64,000 nucleotides of DNA from Desulfovibrio sp. (GCA_016208105.1 JACQYS010000022.1:1-64000); one strand, 5' to 3'. Shown: positions 16,769 through 25,097, counted from the stretch's first letter. Program-made: numbers and translations. The notes: a model not told the origin generated them from the letters alone.

Positions 16769-17950
16769 ATGAAGAAACGCACCATCATCGTCTCTGGTCT
16801 GGCCTGCACCTACCCTCTGGGCGGGGTGGCCTGGGACTACATCCAGTACCTGCACGGCTTCTACAAGCTGGGGCACGACGTCTACTACCTGGAGGACACG
16901 GGCGGGTGGGCCTACGACCCGTTCAACGTCACCTTCACGGAAGACTACTCATACCACATCAAGTACCTGACGGAGTACCTCACGGCGCTCGACCCCGGTT
17001 TAGCCAAACGCTTCTGCGTGCGTGATCCCGGAGACCATTTTCACGGGCTGAGCAAGGAACAACTGGCGGACGTTGTCCGCCGTGCCGACGTGGTGTTCAA
17101 CATCTCCACCACGCTGTGGCTGCGCGAGGAATACCAGTCCATCCCGGTGAAGGTGCTCATCGATTCCGACCCCATGTACACCCAGGCGGGCATTCCGGAT
17201 TACCTGGCTGGCACGGCTTCGGAAAAGGACGTCAAGAACATCGAGCACATGAAGATGCACAACCGCTTCTTCAGCTTTGCCGAGAACTTCGGCAAACCGG
17301 GCTGCCGCATCCCCAAGGGCGTTTTCGATTGGCGCTCCACGCGCCAGCCCATGGTGCTCGAAAGCTGGGACACGCCGAGAAAACCAGCGGGCGAGGCCTT
17401 CACCACCGTGCTCTCCTGGCAGCCCAAGGAATCCGGACCGGTGATAGAGGGCGTGCAGTACGGCGGCAAGAACATGGAGTTCATGCGGTTCATCGACTTG
17501 CCGCAAAAGACCAGCGCCACCCTGGAGCTGGCCCTGGGCCAGGGCAGGCCGCCGCGCGAGGAGCTTTCCGCCAAGGGCTGGAAGCTTGAAGACGGCTTCG
17601 CCAAGTCCACCACGCCGTGGCTCTACCGCGACTACATCTGGGACAGCTTCGCCGAGTTCTCCATGGCCAAGAACGCCTATGTGGCTTCGCGCAGCGGCTG
17701 GTTCTCCTGCCGGAGCAGCTGTTACCTGGCGGCGGGGCGGCCCTGTGTGGTGCAGGACACCGGTTTTTCGGAGTTCATGCCCGTGGGCGAAGGGGTTCTG
17801 GCCTTCACTACCGAGGACGAGGCTTTGGCCGGGATCGAGTCGGTCCGTTCGGATTGGCAGAAGCATTCCAAGGCCGCGAAAGCCTTTGCCAAGGAGTGGT
17901 TCGATTCGGACAAGGTGCTTTCGAAGCTTCTCAAAGAGGCCACTGAATAA
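16769..17950 (+). CDS. Glycosyltransferase-like protein (probable GT-B fold)
   Basis: A 393-residue cytosolic protein. The N-terminus, TIIVSGLACTYPLGGVAWDY, and the C-terminal segment SGWFSCRSSCYLAAGRPCVV followed by VQDTGFSEFM fit the donor-binding half of GT-B transferases, where a Gly-rich turn precedes a short acidic loop. The usual EX7E motif is not clear. The sugar and acceptor cannot be read from the sequence. It sits five bases after the lipoprotein gene and just before a secreted hydrolase. Confidence 0.65.
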   Translation: MKKRTIIVSGLACTYPLGGVAWDYIQYLHGFYKLGHDVYYLEDTGGWAYDPFNVTFTEDYSYHIKYLTEYLTALDPGLAKRFCVRDPGDHFHGLSKEQLADVVRRADVVFNISTTLWLREEYQSIPVKVLIDSDPMYTQAGIPDYLAGTASEKDVKNIEHMKMHNRFFSFAENFGKPGCRIPKGVFDWRSTRQPMVLESWDTPRKPAGEAFTTVLSWQPKESGPVIEGVQYGGKNMEFMRFIDLPQKTSATLELALGQGRPPREELSAKGWKLEDGFAKSTTPWLYRDYIWDSFAEFSMAKNAYVASRSGWFSCRSSCYLAAGRPCVVQDTGFSEFMPVGEGVLAFTTEDEALAGIESVRSDWQKHSKAAKAFAKEWFDSDKVLSKLLKEATE

Positions 17951-17965
17951 AGGATTGGTTCCGCA

Positions 17966-19942
17966 GTGACGGCTTTAGCAATATTTGTAGGGTCCAGGGG
18001 GATCATCCCCCTGTCGGGAGAGTCCAGAGAGGGCGGAGCCTTTTCTGGCCGCCGGAGGCTTCTCCTCCCCCTCGTCTTACTTCTTTCATTTCTCCCGTCG
18101 CTAGCCATGGCCCGGGGCTGGTCCACCGCTGAGCAGAACGGCGTGCGCTGGCTCATCACGCCCGATGGTACCAAGTTCTTCTCGCTCGGCGTGAACAACA
18201 CCAGCGGCTCCACCAATGACGAGAAGGCGCAAAAGGCCCATGCCTACTACTGGGGGCGCTTCTACCCCAATCTGGATGCCTGGGGCCAGGACACCCAGTC
18301 CAGGCTCACAACCTGGGGGTTCAACACCGCCGGCGGCTGGTCCGACGTTTCGCCTGTCATGAGTTTCCCGGTGATTCCGGAGATCGACCTGGGTCGCAAT
18401 TCCAAGCTCCATTGGTACGACATATTCGATCCCTCCATGCAGGACGCTGCCGACGAGATCGCGCGTACGATAACGGCCAAATACAAGGCCAACCCGCGCA
18501 TCCTGGGCTATTTCACGGACAACGAAGTGGGCTGGTGGAACTCTCCGCTCTTTTTGTGGCACTTGGAGCGGGGGTGGGCGTTTTCCTCCAAACGGGTGCT
18601 CTGGCAGCTGCTCTACGACCACTACGAAGGCAAGTGGGACCGGCTGCTCAAGGATTTCGTCCCCGCAGGCGAGCTGGACTCCTTCGAGAAGCTCAAGGAA
18701 ACCGGAGCCGCGCTCAAATTGCGCCCGGGTGGCCAGGGCATCAGGGTGATCGGCAAGTACACCTACCAGATCGCCAAGCGCTACTATGAGCTGGCCTTCA
18801 ACGCCATGCGCAAGGCCGACCCCAAGGCCCTGGTGGTGGGGGACAGGCTGCCCCTTTACTACAACCAGGACGCGGTGCTGGCCCAGAAGGGATTCGTGGA
18901 CGTGCTCTCCACCAACTACAACGTGGACGGAGAGGACGGCTGGGTAGCCCCGTATTACTTCGAGGGCCTGCGCGATCTGTCCGATGCGCCCGTGCTCATC
19001 TCGGAATATTTCTTCGCGGCTGACGAGAACCGCAGCGGCAACGTGAACAACGGCCACCTGATGCATGTGAAGACTCAGGAACAGCGCGCCAAGGGGGCCG
19101 TGGCCGCCATGCGAAACTTCGCTTCCTTTCCCAACGTGGCCGGCGTGCACTGGTTCCAGTACACCGACGAACCCACGGGCGGGCGCAGCGACGGCGAGGA
19201 CTTCAATATGGGCCTGGTGGACATCCACAACAAACCCTACGAACTCCTCACCTCGGCGTTCTCGGAACTCAACCCCCGCATTCCAGCCATCCACGCTGCC
19301 AGCCGCTGGACCCAGAAGTCCAACGGAGACATCCAAACCGTCATCCTGAGAACTGCCGCTTCCAAAGACCTGGCGGACGGCACCCTGACGGACTGGCCGG
19401 ACAAGGCGTCCACCCGGCTTACGGGCTTCAGCACGCCCAAACCCTACGTCCCCTTCGGGGACGTGCATCTGGCCTGGGGGCCGGAAGGGCTTTCTTTCTT
19501 TAACATCGCGGGTAACTATGTGGATCTGGCCCTGCTGGACTATTCCGGAGAGTATCCCTTGTCCGAGACCTACCAGATACGTATAACCCTTGATGCCGGG
19601 GCAGGCCCGCGCACCTTCGGGGTGCACCTAACCCCTGGGCCGCATTCTGTATGGCCTGGACGCTTTGAACTCCGTCCCCAGATCTGGCGCTACGAGAACG
19701 GCGCGCCAGTGGAGCGCATCGAGGACAAAGGCTTGGTGCAGGCCCTGGACAAACCCCTGCCGCATATCCAGGTGGAGGGGCTCATCCCGGCTGGGCTCAT
19801 GGGAGTGACGGAACTCAAGCCCGGGCAGGACATTCGGCTAAGCATCGAGGTGACCAACTTCTATCGTGAACTGACCATGGCCCTGGGACCGCGCACCGTT
19901 GTGCTCGGGCAGGCCGTGGACAACGCGGGAGCAGCGCAATGA
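17966..19942 (+). CDS. Secreted agarase-like glycoside hydrolase with C-terminal sugar-binding-like domain
   Basis: A 658-residue protein. A hydrophobic signal segment, RRRLLLPLVLLLSFLPSLAMA, lies at about residues 29-49, so the enzyme is exported. The TIM barrel resembles beta-agarases: YFTDNEVGW gives a probable acid/base Glu187 and VLISEYFF a probable nucleophile Glu347. The last 200 residues look like a beta-sandwich carbohydrate-binding module. The only usable start is GTG 17966 with AAGGA at 17950-17954. The 30 residues before the signal segment are encoded by a palindromic repeat element. The stop overlaps galE by four bases. Trimming of the cluster's own glycan is an inference; degradation of an external polysaccharide is the alternative. 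Confidence 0.75.
   Translation: MTALAIFVGSRGIIPLSGESREGGAFSGRRRLLLPLVLLLSFLPSLAMARGWSTAEQNGVRWLITPDGTKFFSLGVNNTSGSTNDEKAQKAHAYYWGRFYPNLDAWGQDTQSRLTTWGFNTAGGWSDVSPVMSFPVIPEIDLGRNSKLHWYDIFDPSMQDAADEIARTITAKYKANPRILGYFTDNEVGWWNSPLFLWHLERGWAFSSKRVLWQLLYDHYEGKWDRLLKDFVPAGELDSFEKLKETGAALKLRPGGQGIRVIGKYTYQIAKRYYELAFNAMRKADPKALVVGDRLPLYYNQDAVLAQKGFVDVLSTNYNVDGEDGWVAPYYFEGLRDLSDAPVLISEYFFAADENRSGNVNNGHLMHVKTQEQRAKGAVAAMRNFASFPNVAGVHWFQYTDEPTGGRSDGEDFNMGLVDIHNKPYELLTSAFSELNPRIPAIHAASRWTQKSNGDIQTVILRTAASKDLADGTLTDWPDKASTRLTGFSTPKPYVPFGDVHLAWGPEGLSFFNIAGNYVDLALLDYSGEYPLSETYQIRITLDAGAGPRTFGVHLTPGPHSVWPGRFELRPQIWRYENGAPVERIEDKGLVQALDKPLPHIQVEGLIPAGLMGVTELKPGQDIRLSIEVTNFYRELTMALGPRTVVLGQAVDNAGAAQ
17993..18057 (+). 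repeat. Palindromic repeat element, copy embedded in a coding region
   Basis: It contains CAGGGGGAT-C-ATCCCCCTG, the shared segment GGGAGAGTCC, an imperfect hairpin opening CCAGAGAGGGC, and GGCCGCCGGAGG at 18046-18057. The first two modules recur at 21032-21064 in the same order. GGCCGCCGGAGG is the exact reverse complement of 20931-20942. The element makes up most of the coding sequence before the signal peptide of the hydrolase. Confidence 0.6.
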
Positions 19943-20916
19943 AAGGCAATATCCTGGTGACGGGCGGAGCGGGCTACATAGGCTCGCACACCTGCAAGGC
20001 CCTGAAGCAGGCCGGGTATCAGCCCATCACGTTCGACAATATGGTCTACGGCCACGAATGGGCCGTGAAATGGGGGCCGCTCATTAAGGGCGACATCCTG
20101 GACGGCGAGATGCTGGACACGGTGTTCAAGAAGTACGAGCCCCAGGCCGTGCTGCATTTTGCAGCCTTCGCCTATGTGGGTGAATCCGTGGCCGACCCCG
20201 AGAAGTACTATCGCAACAACGTCATGGGCACGCTCTCGCTGCTTTCGGCCATGCGCCGGGCCAAGTGCAAGAACATCGTGTTTTCCAGCACCTGCGCCAC
20301 CTACGGCGTGCCGAACGAGTTGCCGCTTCGCGAGGACCATCCGCAGAAGCCCATCAACCCCTACGGCTGGACCAAGCTCATGATGGAGCAGACCTTGAGC
20401 GATTTCGATACGGCCTACGGGGTCCGCTACGCCGCGCTCCGGTACTTCAACGCGGCCGGGGCCGACCCGGACTGCGAGATCGGCGAGGAGCACGATCCCG
20501 AGACGCACCTGATCCCGCTGGTCATCAAGGCCACCCAGGGCAGACGCGGGCATGTGGAGATCTTCGGAACCGATTACGACACCCCGGACGGCACCTGCAT
20601 CCGGGATTATATCCACGTGGCCGACTTGGCCGTGGCCCACATTCAGGCCCTGGAATACCTGCAGAGCAAGGACCAGAGCCTGGTGGTGAACCTGGGTACC
20701 GGCAACGGCCAGACCGTGCGCGAGGTGATCCGCGCGGTGGAAAAGGTTTCCGGCAAGGTGACGCCGGTGAAGGAAGGCCCGCGCCGCCCTGGCGACCCGC
20801 CGGGCCTCTACGCCTATGCGGACAAGGCCTACAAACTGCTCGGCTGGAAGCCGCAGTACGGAGACATCGAGACCATCGTGGGCACGGCCTGGAAATGGCA
20901 CGAGAAGAATAAATAG
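19939..20916 (+). CDS. galE: UDP-glucose 4-epimerase
   Basis: A 325-residue short-chain dehydrogenase/reductase enzyme that interconverts UDP-glucose and UDP-galactose with bound NAD. GGAGYIGSHT binds NAD, SSTCATYG carries the catalytic Ser/Thr, and YGWTK is the YxxxK pair. Related epimerases acting on N-acetylated sugars cannot be excluded. ATG 19939 overlaps the hydrolase stop as ATGA, so translation is coupled. As last gene of the cluster it points to galactose or a related sugar in the product. Confidence 0.93.
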   Translation: MKGNILVTGGAGYIGSHTCKALKQAGYQPITFDNMVYGHEWAVKWGPLIKGDILDGEMLDTVFKKYEPQAVLHFAAFAYVGESVADPEKYYRNNVMGTLSLLSAMRRAKCKNIVFSSTCATYGVPNELPLREDHPQKPINPYGWTKLMMEQTLSDFDTAYGVRYAALRYFNAAGADPDCEIGEEHDPETHLIPLVIKATQGRRGHVEIFGTDYDTPDGTCIRDYIHVADLAVAHIQALEYLQSKDQSLVVNLGTGNGQTVREVIRAVEKVSGKVTPVKEGPRRPGDPPGLYAYADKAYKLLGWKPQYGDIETIVGTAWKWHEKNK

Positions 20917-20930
20917 AAGCCGGGGAAGAG

Positions 20931-21085
20931 CCTCCGGCGGCCAAAGGGACAGTGTCCCTTTGGAATCCCATATTGTTCGCGCCCGCTTTTCCGGCATGCC
21001 GGATAAGCGGGCGCGAACGTAATAGAGGGGTCCAGGGGAAATCATTTCCCCTGGCGGGAGAGTCCGAGAGGGCGGCGCCCTCTCG
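20931..21085 (+). repeat. Composite of nested palindromes after galE
   Basis: Four inverted repeats stand in a row. First, 20941-20950 with 20954-20963 (CCAAAGGGAC/GTCCCTTTGG). Second, 20975-20988 with 21005-21018 (14 bp, GTTCGCGCCCGCTT), enclosing the palindrome TCCGGCATGCCGGA. Third, 21032-21042 with 21044-21054 (CCAGGGGAAAT). Fourth, 21065-21073 with 21077-21085 (CGAGAGGGC). A related copy lies at 17993-18057. No transposase is associated, so it looks like a REP-type family. The rest of the gap to 21333 holds no gene I can support. Confidence 0.75.
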
Positions 21086-21333
21086 GGTATCTTGTTCCTC
21101 ATGGGGATGGCTGTGAAACAAGAAAGGGCTTCAAATGCCGCTCTTATTGAACTGAGTTGTGAATCTAGCTGGATATTGGTATTTAGGGGTATCAAAAAAC
21201 GTAACCCTCCGTGGCGCTGTGTGGCGATTCGAGAGGCATATTCGCAAAGTAAGCTCTTTTTGGTGTTCAAAGACATGGCGACTCTGCTATGTCTCCAGCT
21301 AACCGACAACCGGCCATTCGGAGGCGGTGAGCC

Positions 21334-21618
21334 ATGAAGGAAGAAAAGCTTCTCGTGAACGGAGTGGACCTGACCAAAATCCGCAACAAGAACGAGGTCC
21401 GAGTTTGCAGACTTTTGCAAAAAACGCTGGATGAGGACAAGGAGTTCACGCCTGATCCGCTCGACATACAAGACATTTACGCCCTTACCCTCAACCTGCT
21501 TCCTTCACGTTATCGCCAACTGGGGTCCATTGTGCTTTCAGAGCCCGTGAAGGACGCCCACATAGAGTCCGCCATCCGCCGGGCAATGCGCACTGTTCGC
21601 GAACGGCCTAATCGGTAA
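21334..21618 (+). CDS. ComFB-like protein
   Basis: A 94-residue protein resembling the late competence ComFB family: NKNEVRVCRLLQKTL and then DIYALTLNLLPSRY, the family's most conserved stretch. ComFB-type proteins have been linked with nucleotide second messengers and competence in some bacteria; the role here is unknown. GGAGGCGG precedes ATG 21334. It lies 216 bases upstream of the T6SS genes; that gap has no clear promoter or terminator. Confidence 0.75.
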   Translation: MKEEKLLVNGVDLTKIRNKNEVRVCRLLQKTLDEDKEFTPDPLDIQDIYALTLNLLPSRYRQLGSIVLSEPVKDAHIESAIRRAMRTVRERPNR

Positions 21619-21834
21619 GCTGTTTCCGTGCTGCTTCTGCGGGTGTAGATCCTGCTTCTGATTATCTTTCCAAAGAAATGCCGCTTTGGACTAGCCTTCC
21701 AGGAATAAGTCCTTATTAGTATGCCTTATGGGTTTGTGGATGCCCTCTACCAGGGCCGGGAAAAAAAAGCTTTCCATCTAGCTGGTATTTGATAAACAAA
21801 ATGGTGAAACTCCAATACAGTTCAGGAGGAAATC

Positions 21835-22320
21835 ATGGCTCAGGAAGCGTCCGTCGCCCCCAAGGAACGCGTAAACATTGTTTACAAGCCTGCCACGGGC
21901 GACGCCAAGGAAGAGGTGGAACTGCCGTTGAAGCTCCTCGTGCTGGGCGATTTCACCAATCGTCCCGACGACCGCACGCTGGAGAACCGCGAGCCCATAA
22001 GCGTCGACAAGGACAACTTTGACGACGTGCTCAAGGCCCAGAACATCGAACTCAACATGGCCGTTCCCAACCGCGTTTCCGGGAAGGATGGCGATGAGAT
22101 GGGCGTGCATCTCAAGTTCGACACCCTCAAAGACTTTGAGCCTGACGCCATCGTGGCCAAGGTGCCGGAACTGCAGAAGCTCATGGAACTGCGCGAGGCC
22201 CTGAAGGCCCTGAAGGGTCCTCTGTCCAACGTGCCGGAGTTCCGCAAGAAAGTGCAGGACATGGTTCAGGATCCCGGTCTGCGCGACCGGTTGCTCAAAG
22301 AACTGGGTATAGGTTCCTAA
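21835..22320 (+). CDS. tssB: T6SS contractile sheath small subunit TssB
   Basis: A 161-residue protein that pairs with TssC to form the contractile sheath of the type VI secretion system. LPLKLLVLGDFTNRPDDRTLENREPI is characteristic, followed by a middle segment and a helical end. AGGAGG lies six bases before the ATG. It is followed by tssC twelve bases on. Confidence 0.96.
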   Translation: MAQEASVAPKERVNIVYKPATGDAKEEVELPLKLLVLGDFTNRPDDRTLENREPISVDKDNFDDVLKAQNIELNMAVPNRVSGKDGDEMGVHLKFDTLKDFEPDAIVAKVPELQKLMELREALKALKGPLSNVPEFRKKVQDMVQDPGLRDRLLKELGIGS

Positions 22321-22332
22321 GGAGGATTTCAG

Positions 22333-23826
22333 ATGGCTGACGACGCGACCGAAACCCAGAAAGCACCGCAGCAGGCGCAAGCCCAGGCAGCGGACGCATC
22401 GCTTCTGGACGACATCGTCGAGGCTACCAAATTAAAGCCTTCTGACGATGCATTCTCTACGACCAAGCAGGGCCTCCAGGCCTTCCTTGAGGAGTTGGTC
22501 AAACCTGAGCGGGCAGGTGCGCGCATCTCGGGTGCGCTGGTTGACGACATGATCTCCCAGCTGGACCAGAAGCTCTCCTCTCAGGTCAATGAGATCATGC
22601 ACAACCAGGAATTCAGGAAAGTCGAGTCCAGCTGGCGCTCGCTCAAATACCTGGTGATGCACACGGATTTTAGGGAGAACATCCGGCTCCAGTTCGTCAA
22701 CGTCACCAAGGAAGACCTGCTTTCCGACTTCGAGGATGCCCCCGAAGTGGTCAAATCCGGCCTCTACAAGCAGGTATACACGTCGGAATACGGCCAGTTC
22801 GGCGGCCAGCCCTTCGGGGCCATGGTGGCCAACTACGAATTCGGGCCCGGGCCCCAGGACGTGAAGCTCCTGCAATACTGCGCCTCGGTGGCGGCCATGG
22901 CCCACGCTCCGTTCATCTCGGCCGTGGGGCCGCAGATGTTCGGCATAGAGAAGTGGGAAGACCTGCCGAATCTGAAGGACCTCCAGTCCATTTTCGAGAT
23001 GCCGCAGTACACAAAATGGACCTCCCTACGCGAATCCGAGGACGCACGCTACCTTGGGCTCACCCTGCCCAGGTTCCTGTTGCGCCTGCCTTTCAGCCAG
23101 GACACGGCGCCGGCCAAGACGTTTAATTTCAAGGAAGACGTTTCCGGCGGCGACGAGGACTTCTGCTGGGGCAACGCGGCCTTCGCCTTCGCTTCGCGTT
23201 TGACCGACTCCTTCGCCAAGTATCGCTGGTGCGCCAACATCATCGGCCCCCAGGGCGGCGGTGCTGTGGAAGACCTGCCCCTGTACCAGTACGAGGCCAT
23301 GGGCGAGATCCAGACCAAGATTCCCACCCAGGTGCTCATCAGCGAGCGCCGGGAGTTCGAACTGGCCGAACAGGGTTTCATTGCGCTCACCATGCGCAAG
23401 AACTCCGACAACGCGGCCTTCTTCTCCGCCAACTCCGTGCAGAAGCCCAAGTATTTCGGCATCTCCAAGGAAGGCAAGGAGGCAGAACTCAACTACAAGC
23501 TCTCCACCCAGCTGCCCTACATGTTCATCATGAACCGCCTGGCGCACTACATAAAAGTGATCCAGCGCGAGAACATCGGCACCTGGAAGGAACGGGCGGA
23601 CTTGGAAGACGAACTGAACAAGTGGATCAGCCAATACGTTACCGAGATGGACAACCCGGCGCCCAGCGTACGTTCCCGCCGTCCCCTGCGCATGGCCAAG
23701 ATCGAGGTGCAGGACGTGGAGGGCGATCCCGGGTTTTATTCGGTCACGCTTTTGGCCAGGCCGCACTTCAAGTACATGGGCGCTTCGTTCACCCTGTCCT
23801 TGGTCGGCAAGCTGGACAAGAAATAG
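22333..23826 (+). CDS. tssC: T6SS contractile sheath large subunit TssC
   Basis: A 497-residue protein forming the main body of the sheath with TssB. VESSWRSLKYLV, FGAMVANYEFGP and FCWGNAAFAFASRL are typical, as is the C-terminal segment beginning RPLRMAKIEVQDVEG. The length matches the family. An AAGGAGG element lies just before the ATG. It is translated from the same message as tssB and hcp. Confidence 0.96.
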   Translation: MADDATETQKAPQQAQAQAADASLLDDIVEATKLKPSDDAFSTTKQGLQAFLEELVKPERAGARISGALVDDMISQLDQKLSSQVNEIMHNQEFRKVESSWRSLKYLVMHTDFRENIRLQFVNVTKEDLLSDFEDAPEVVKSGLYKQVYTSEYGQFGGQPFGAMVANYEFGPGPQDVKLLQYCASVAAMAHAPFISAVGPQMFGIEKWEDLPNLKDLQSIFEMPQYTKWTSLRESEDARYLGLTLPRFLLRLPFSQDTAPAKTFNFKEDVSGGDEDFCWGNAAFAFASRLTDSFAKYRWCANIIGPQGGGAVEDLPLYQYEAMGEIQTKIPTQVLISERREFELAEQGFIALTMRKNSDNAAFFSANSVQKPKYFGISKEGKEAELNYKLSTQLPYMFIMNRLAHYIKVIQRENIGTWKERADLEDELNKWISQYVTEMDNPAPSVRSRRPLRMAKIEVQDVEGDPGFYSVTLLARPHFKYMGASFTLSLVGKLDKK

Positions 23827-23850
23827 TCTAAAAACCATGGAGGTAGTGTC

Positions 23851-24336
23851 ATGGCTTTAACTGCGTACATGAAGATTACCGGCAAGACCCAGGGGCAGAT
23901 CAAGGGCGATTGCGACCAGTCCGACTCCAAGAAGAAGGACACCATGCTGGTCTACCAGTCCAATCACTATGTGGAGATTCCCAAGGACACCCATACCGGT
24001 CTGCCCACCGGTCAGCGCATCCATCATCCCTTCACCGTGACGGTGCACAAGAACCCCGGCTCGCCCAAGATGTCCCAGGCATGCTGCAAGGGCGAGCAAT
24101 GCACTGTTGAGATCAACTACTTCCGCATCAAACCTGACGGAAAGGAAGACAACTACTATACGGTGAAGATGGAGGACGCCATCATCGTCATGATGCGCGA
24201 ATACACCCCCATGACCTTCCTGCCCGACAACAAGCCCTTCCACGACATGGAAGAGATAAGCTTCACCTATTCCAAGATCACCTGGACGTATAACGAAGGC
24301 AACATCGAATACACCGACGACTGGAAGGGCGCTTAA
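23851..24336 (+). CDS. hcp: T6SS tube protein Hcp (TssD)
   Basis: A 161-residue protein that forms hexameric rings stacked into the inner tube. AYMKITGKTQGQIKGDC opens the family fold, and GLPTGQRIHHPFTVTVHKN and ISFTYSKITWTY are diagnostic. The internal pair CCKGEQC adds extra cysteines. GGAGG lies upstream of the ATG. It is followed by a strong hairpin and three micro-genes. Confidence 0.95.
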   Translation: MALTAYMKITGKTQGQIKGDCDQSDSKKKDTMLVYQSNHYVEIPKDTHTGLPTGQRIHHPFTVTVHKNPGSPKMSQACCKGEQCTVEINYFRIKPDGKEDNYYTVKMEDAIIVMMREYTPMTFLPDNKPFHDMEEISFTYSKITWTYNEGNIEYTDDWKGA

Positions 24337-24348
24337 TCCGCACCACGC

Positions 24349-24382
24349 ATCCGGCCCCCGACCGCCATGGCGGGGGCCGGAT
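24349..24382 (+). promoter_or_regulatory. Strong 12-bp hairpin after hcp
   Basis: ATCCGGCCCCCG at 24349-24360 pairs perfectly with CGGGGGCCGGAT at 24371-24382 around a ten-base loop. No U-run follows. It starts 13 bases after the hcp stop and may stabilise the hcp end of the message while lowering expression downstream. Confidence 0.6.
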
Positions 24383-24399
24383 TCAGACCAGGAGGGCGT

Positions 24400-24555
24400 A
24401 TGTACAAGACCGGAATGGTCGAAGGCTTGGCCAACCCAATAGTCGATCCGGTGCAGGATCCCATCGTGGACCCGATCACCGGCCTTGCCCCGCAGGATGT
24501 TCCGGCCACCAAGCCGGATACTTCCGCGGACGTCTGCACGAGCTGCTGGCAATAG
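24400..24555 (+). CDS. Micro-protein with DPxx tetrapeptide repeat, T6SS locus
   Basis: A 51-residue protein of unknown function. ATG 24400 follows AGGAGGG, a near-perfect SD, which supports translation. Residues about 12-27 read NPIV-DPVQ-DPIV-DPIT, a regular four-residue repeat with proline at every fourth position, as in the small protein at 6573. The C-terminus ends CTSCWQ, a CxxC pair. No signal or membrane segment is seen. A function in the T6SS tube or baseplate is suggested only by location. Confidence 0.65.
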   Translation: MYKTGMVEGLANPIVDPVQDPIVDPITGLAPQDVPATKPDTSADVCTSCWQ

Positions 24556-24595
24556 CCAGGTTTGAAGCCGGCGATGTGAACCTGCCGAGGTGTGT

Positions 24596-24787
24596 ATGCC
24601 TGAAGTGATTTCCTTTTTTTGCGAAAAAGATCCGGGCGAGTTTTTGTATTCACCAGCCTTAGACTATCTAAGCGACCCCATTTTCGATCCGGGCGGCATT
24701 GAGGCTGGTGGCGAATCGATCCAAGGAGCTTCGGACGCAGAAGCAAAAAGCGGAGAGAAAACCGCGGCAGCGCAGAAGGCCGGGTAG
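24596..24787 (+). CDS. Micro-protein with short DP repeat, T6SS locus
   Basis: A 63-residue protein, second of three small genes between hcp and tssE. The start has a CCGAGGTG stretch upstream. The middle reads ALDYLSDPIFDPGG, with two DPxx units. The C-terminal third is Ala/Glu/Lys-rich and likely disordered. It is not recognised as a member of any family. Confidence 0.5.
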   Translation: MPEVISFFCEKDPGEFLYSPALDYLSDPIFDPGGIEAGGESIQGASDAEAKSGEKTAAAQKAG

Positions 24788-24878
24788 ACCGAGCGAGGCA
24801 CAGGCTCAGACCGTGCCGCTTTTGGTTGACCCGGATGAAGCGCGAACGAAGCCTCGGACGCATCAAGGAGAATCATCC

Positions 24879-25097
24879 ATGCGCGGGGACGATTTCAAAC
24901 GAGGTTTCGTGGGCGAGGACGACGCTTCAGCCGAGGAGCGCACCAGCCCTGATCTTACGCCCCCCACCGGCCGGGACAACATCCAGATGTTCTGGGAGTC
25001 CATTGGCATGAAACCCGGCGACGACTGGAAGAACGAGGCCTCCTCCGCCGGACAAGGCAGCAAGAAACGTGGCGGACAGGACGGCAGCGGGGACTGA
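24879..25097 (+). CDS. Small polar protein, T6SS locus
   Basis: A 72-residue protein of unknown function. ATG 24879 follows AAGGAGA, a strong SD; the longer frame upstream is unlike a protein. It is highly charged, with a conserved-looking core RDNIQMFWESIGMKPGDDWK and a Gly/Ser/Lys-rich end. It lacks the DPxx repeat. It lies 69 bases before the tssE start and is on the same strand as all the surrounding T6SS genes. Confidence 0.55.
   Translation: MRGDDFKRGFVGEDDASAEERTSPDLTPPTGRDNIQMFWESIGMKPGDDWKNEASSAGQGSKKRGGQDGSGD

Noticed and set aside
21092-21337. An 81-codon plus-strand frame between the palindromes and the ComFB-like gene.
   Set aside because: No SD at its start, no recognisable features, and it overlaps the better supported ATG 21334.
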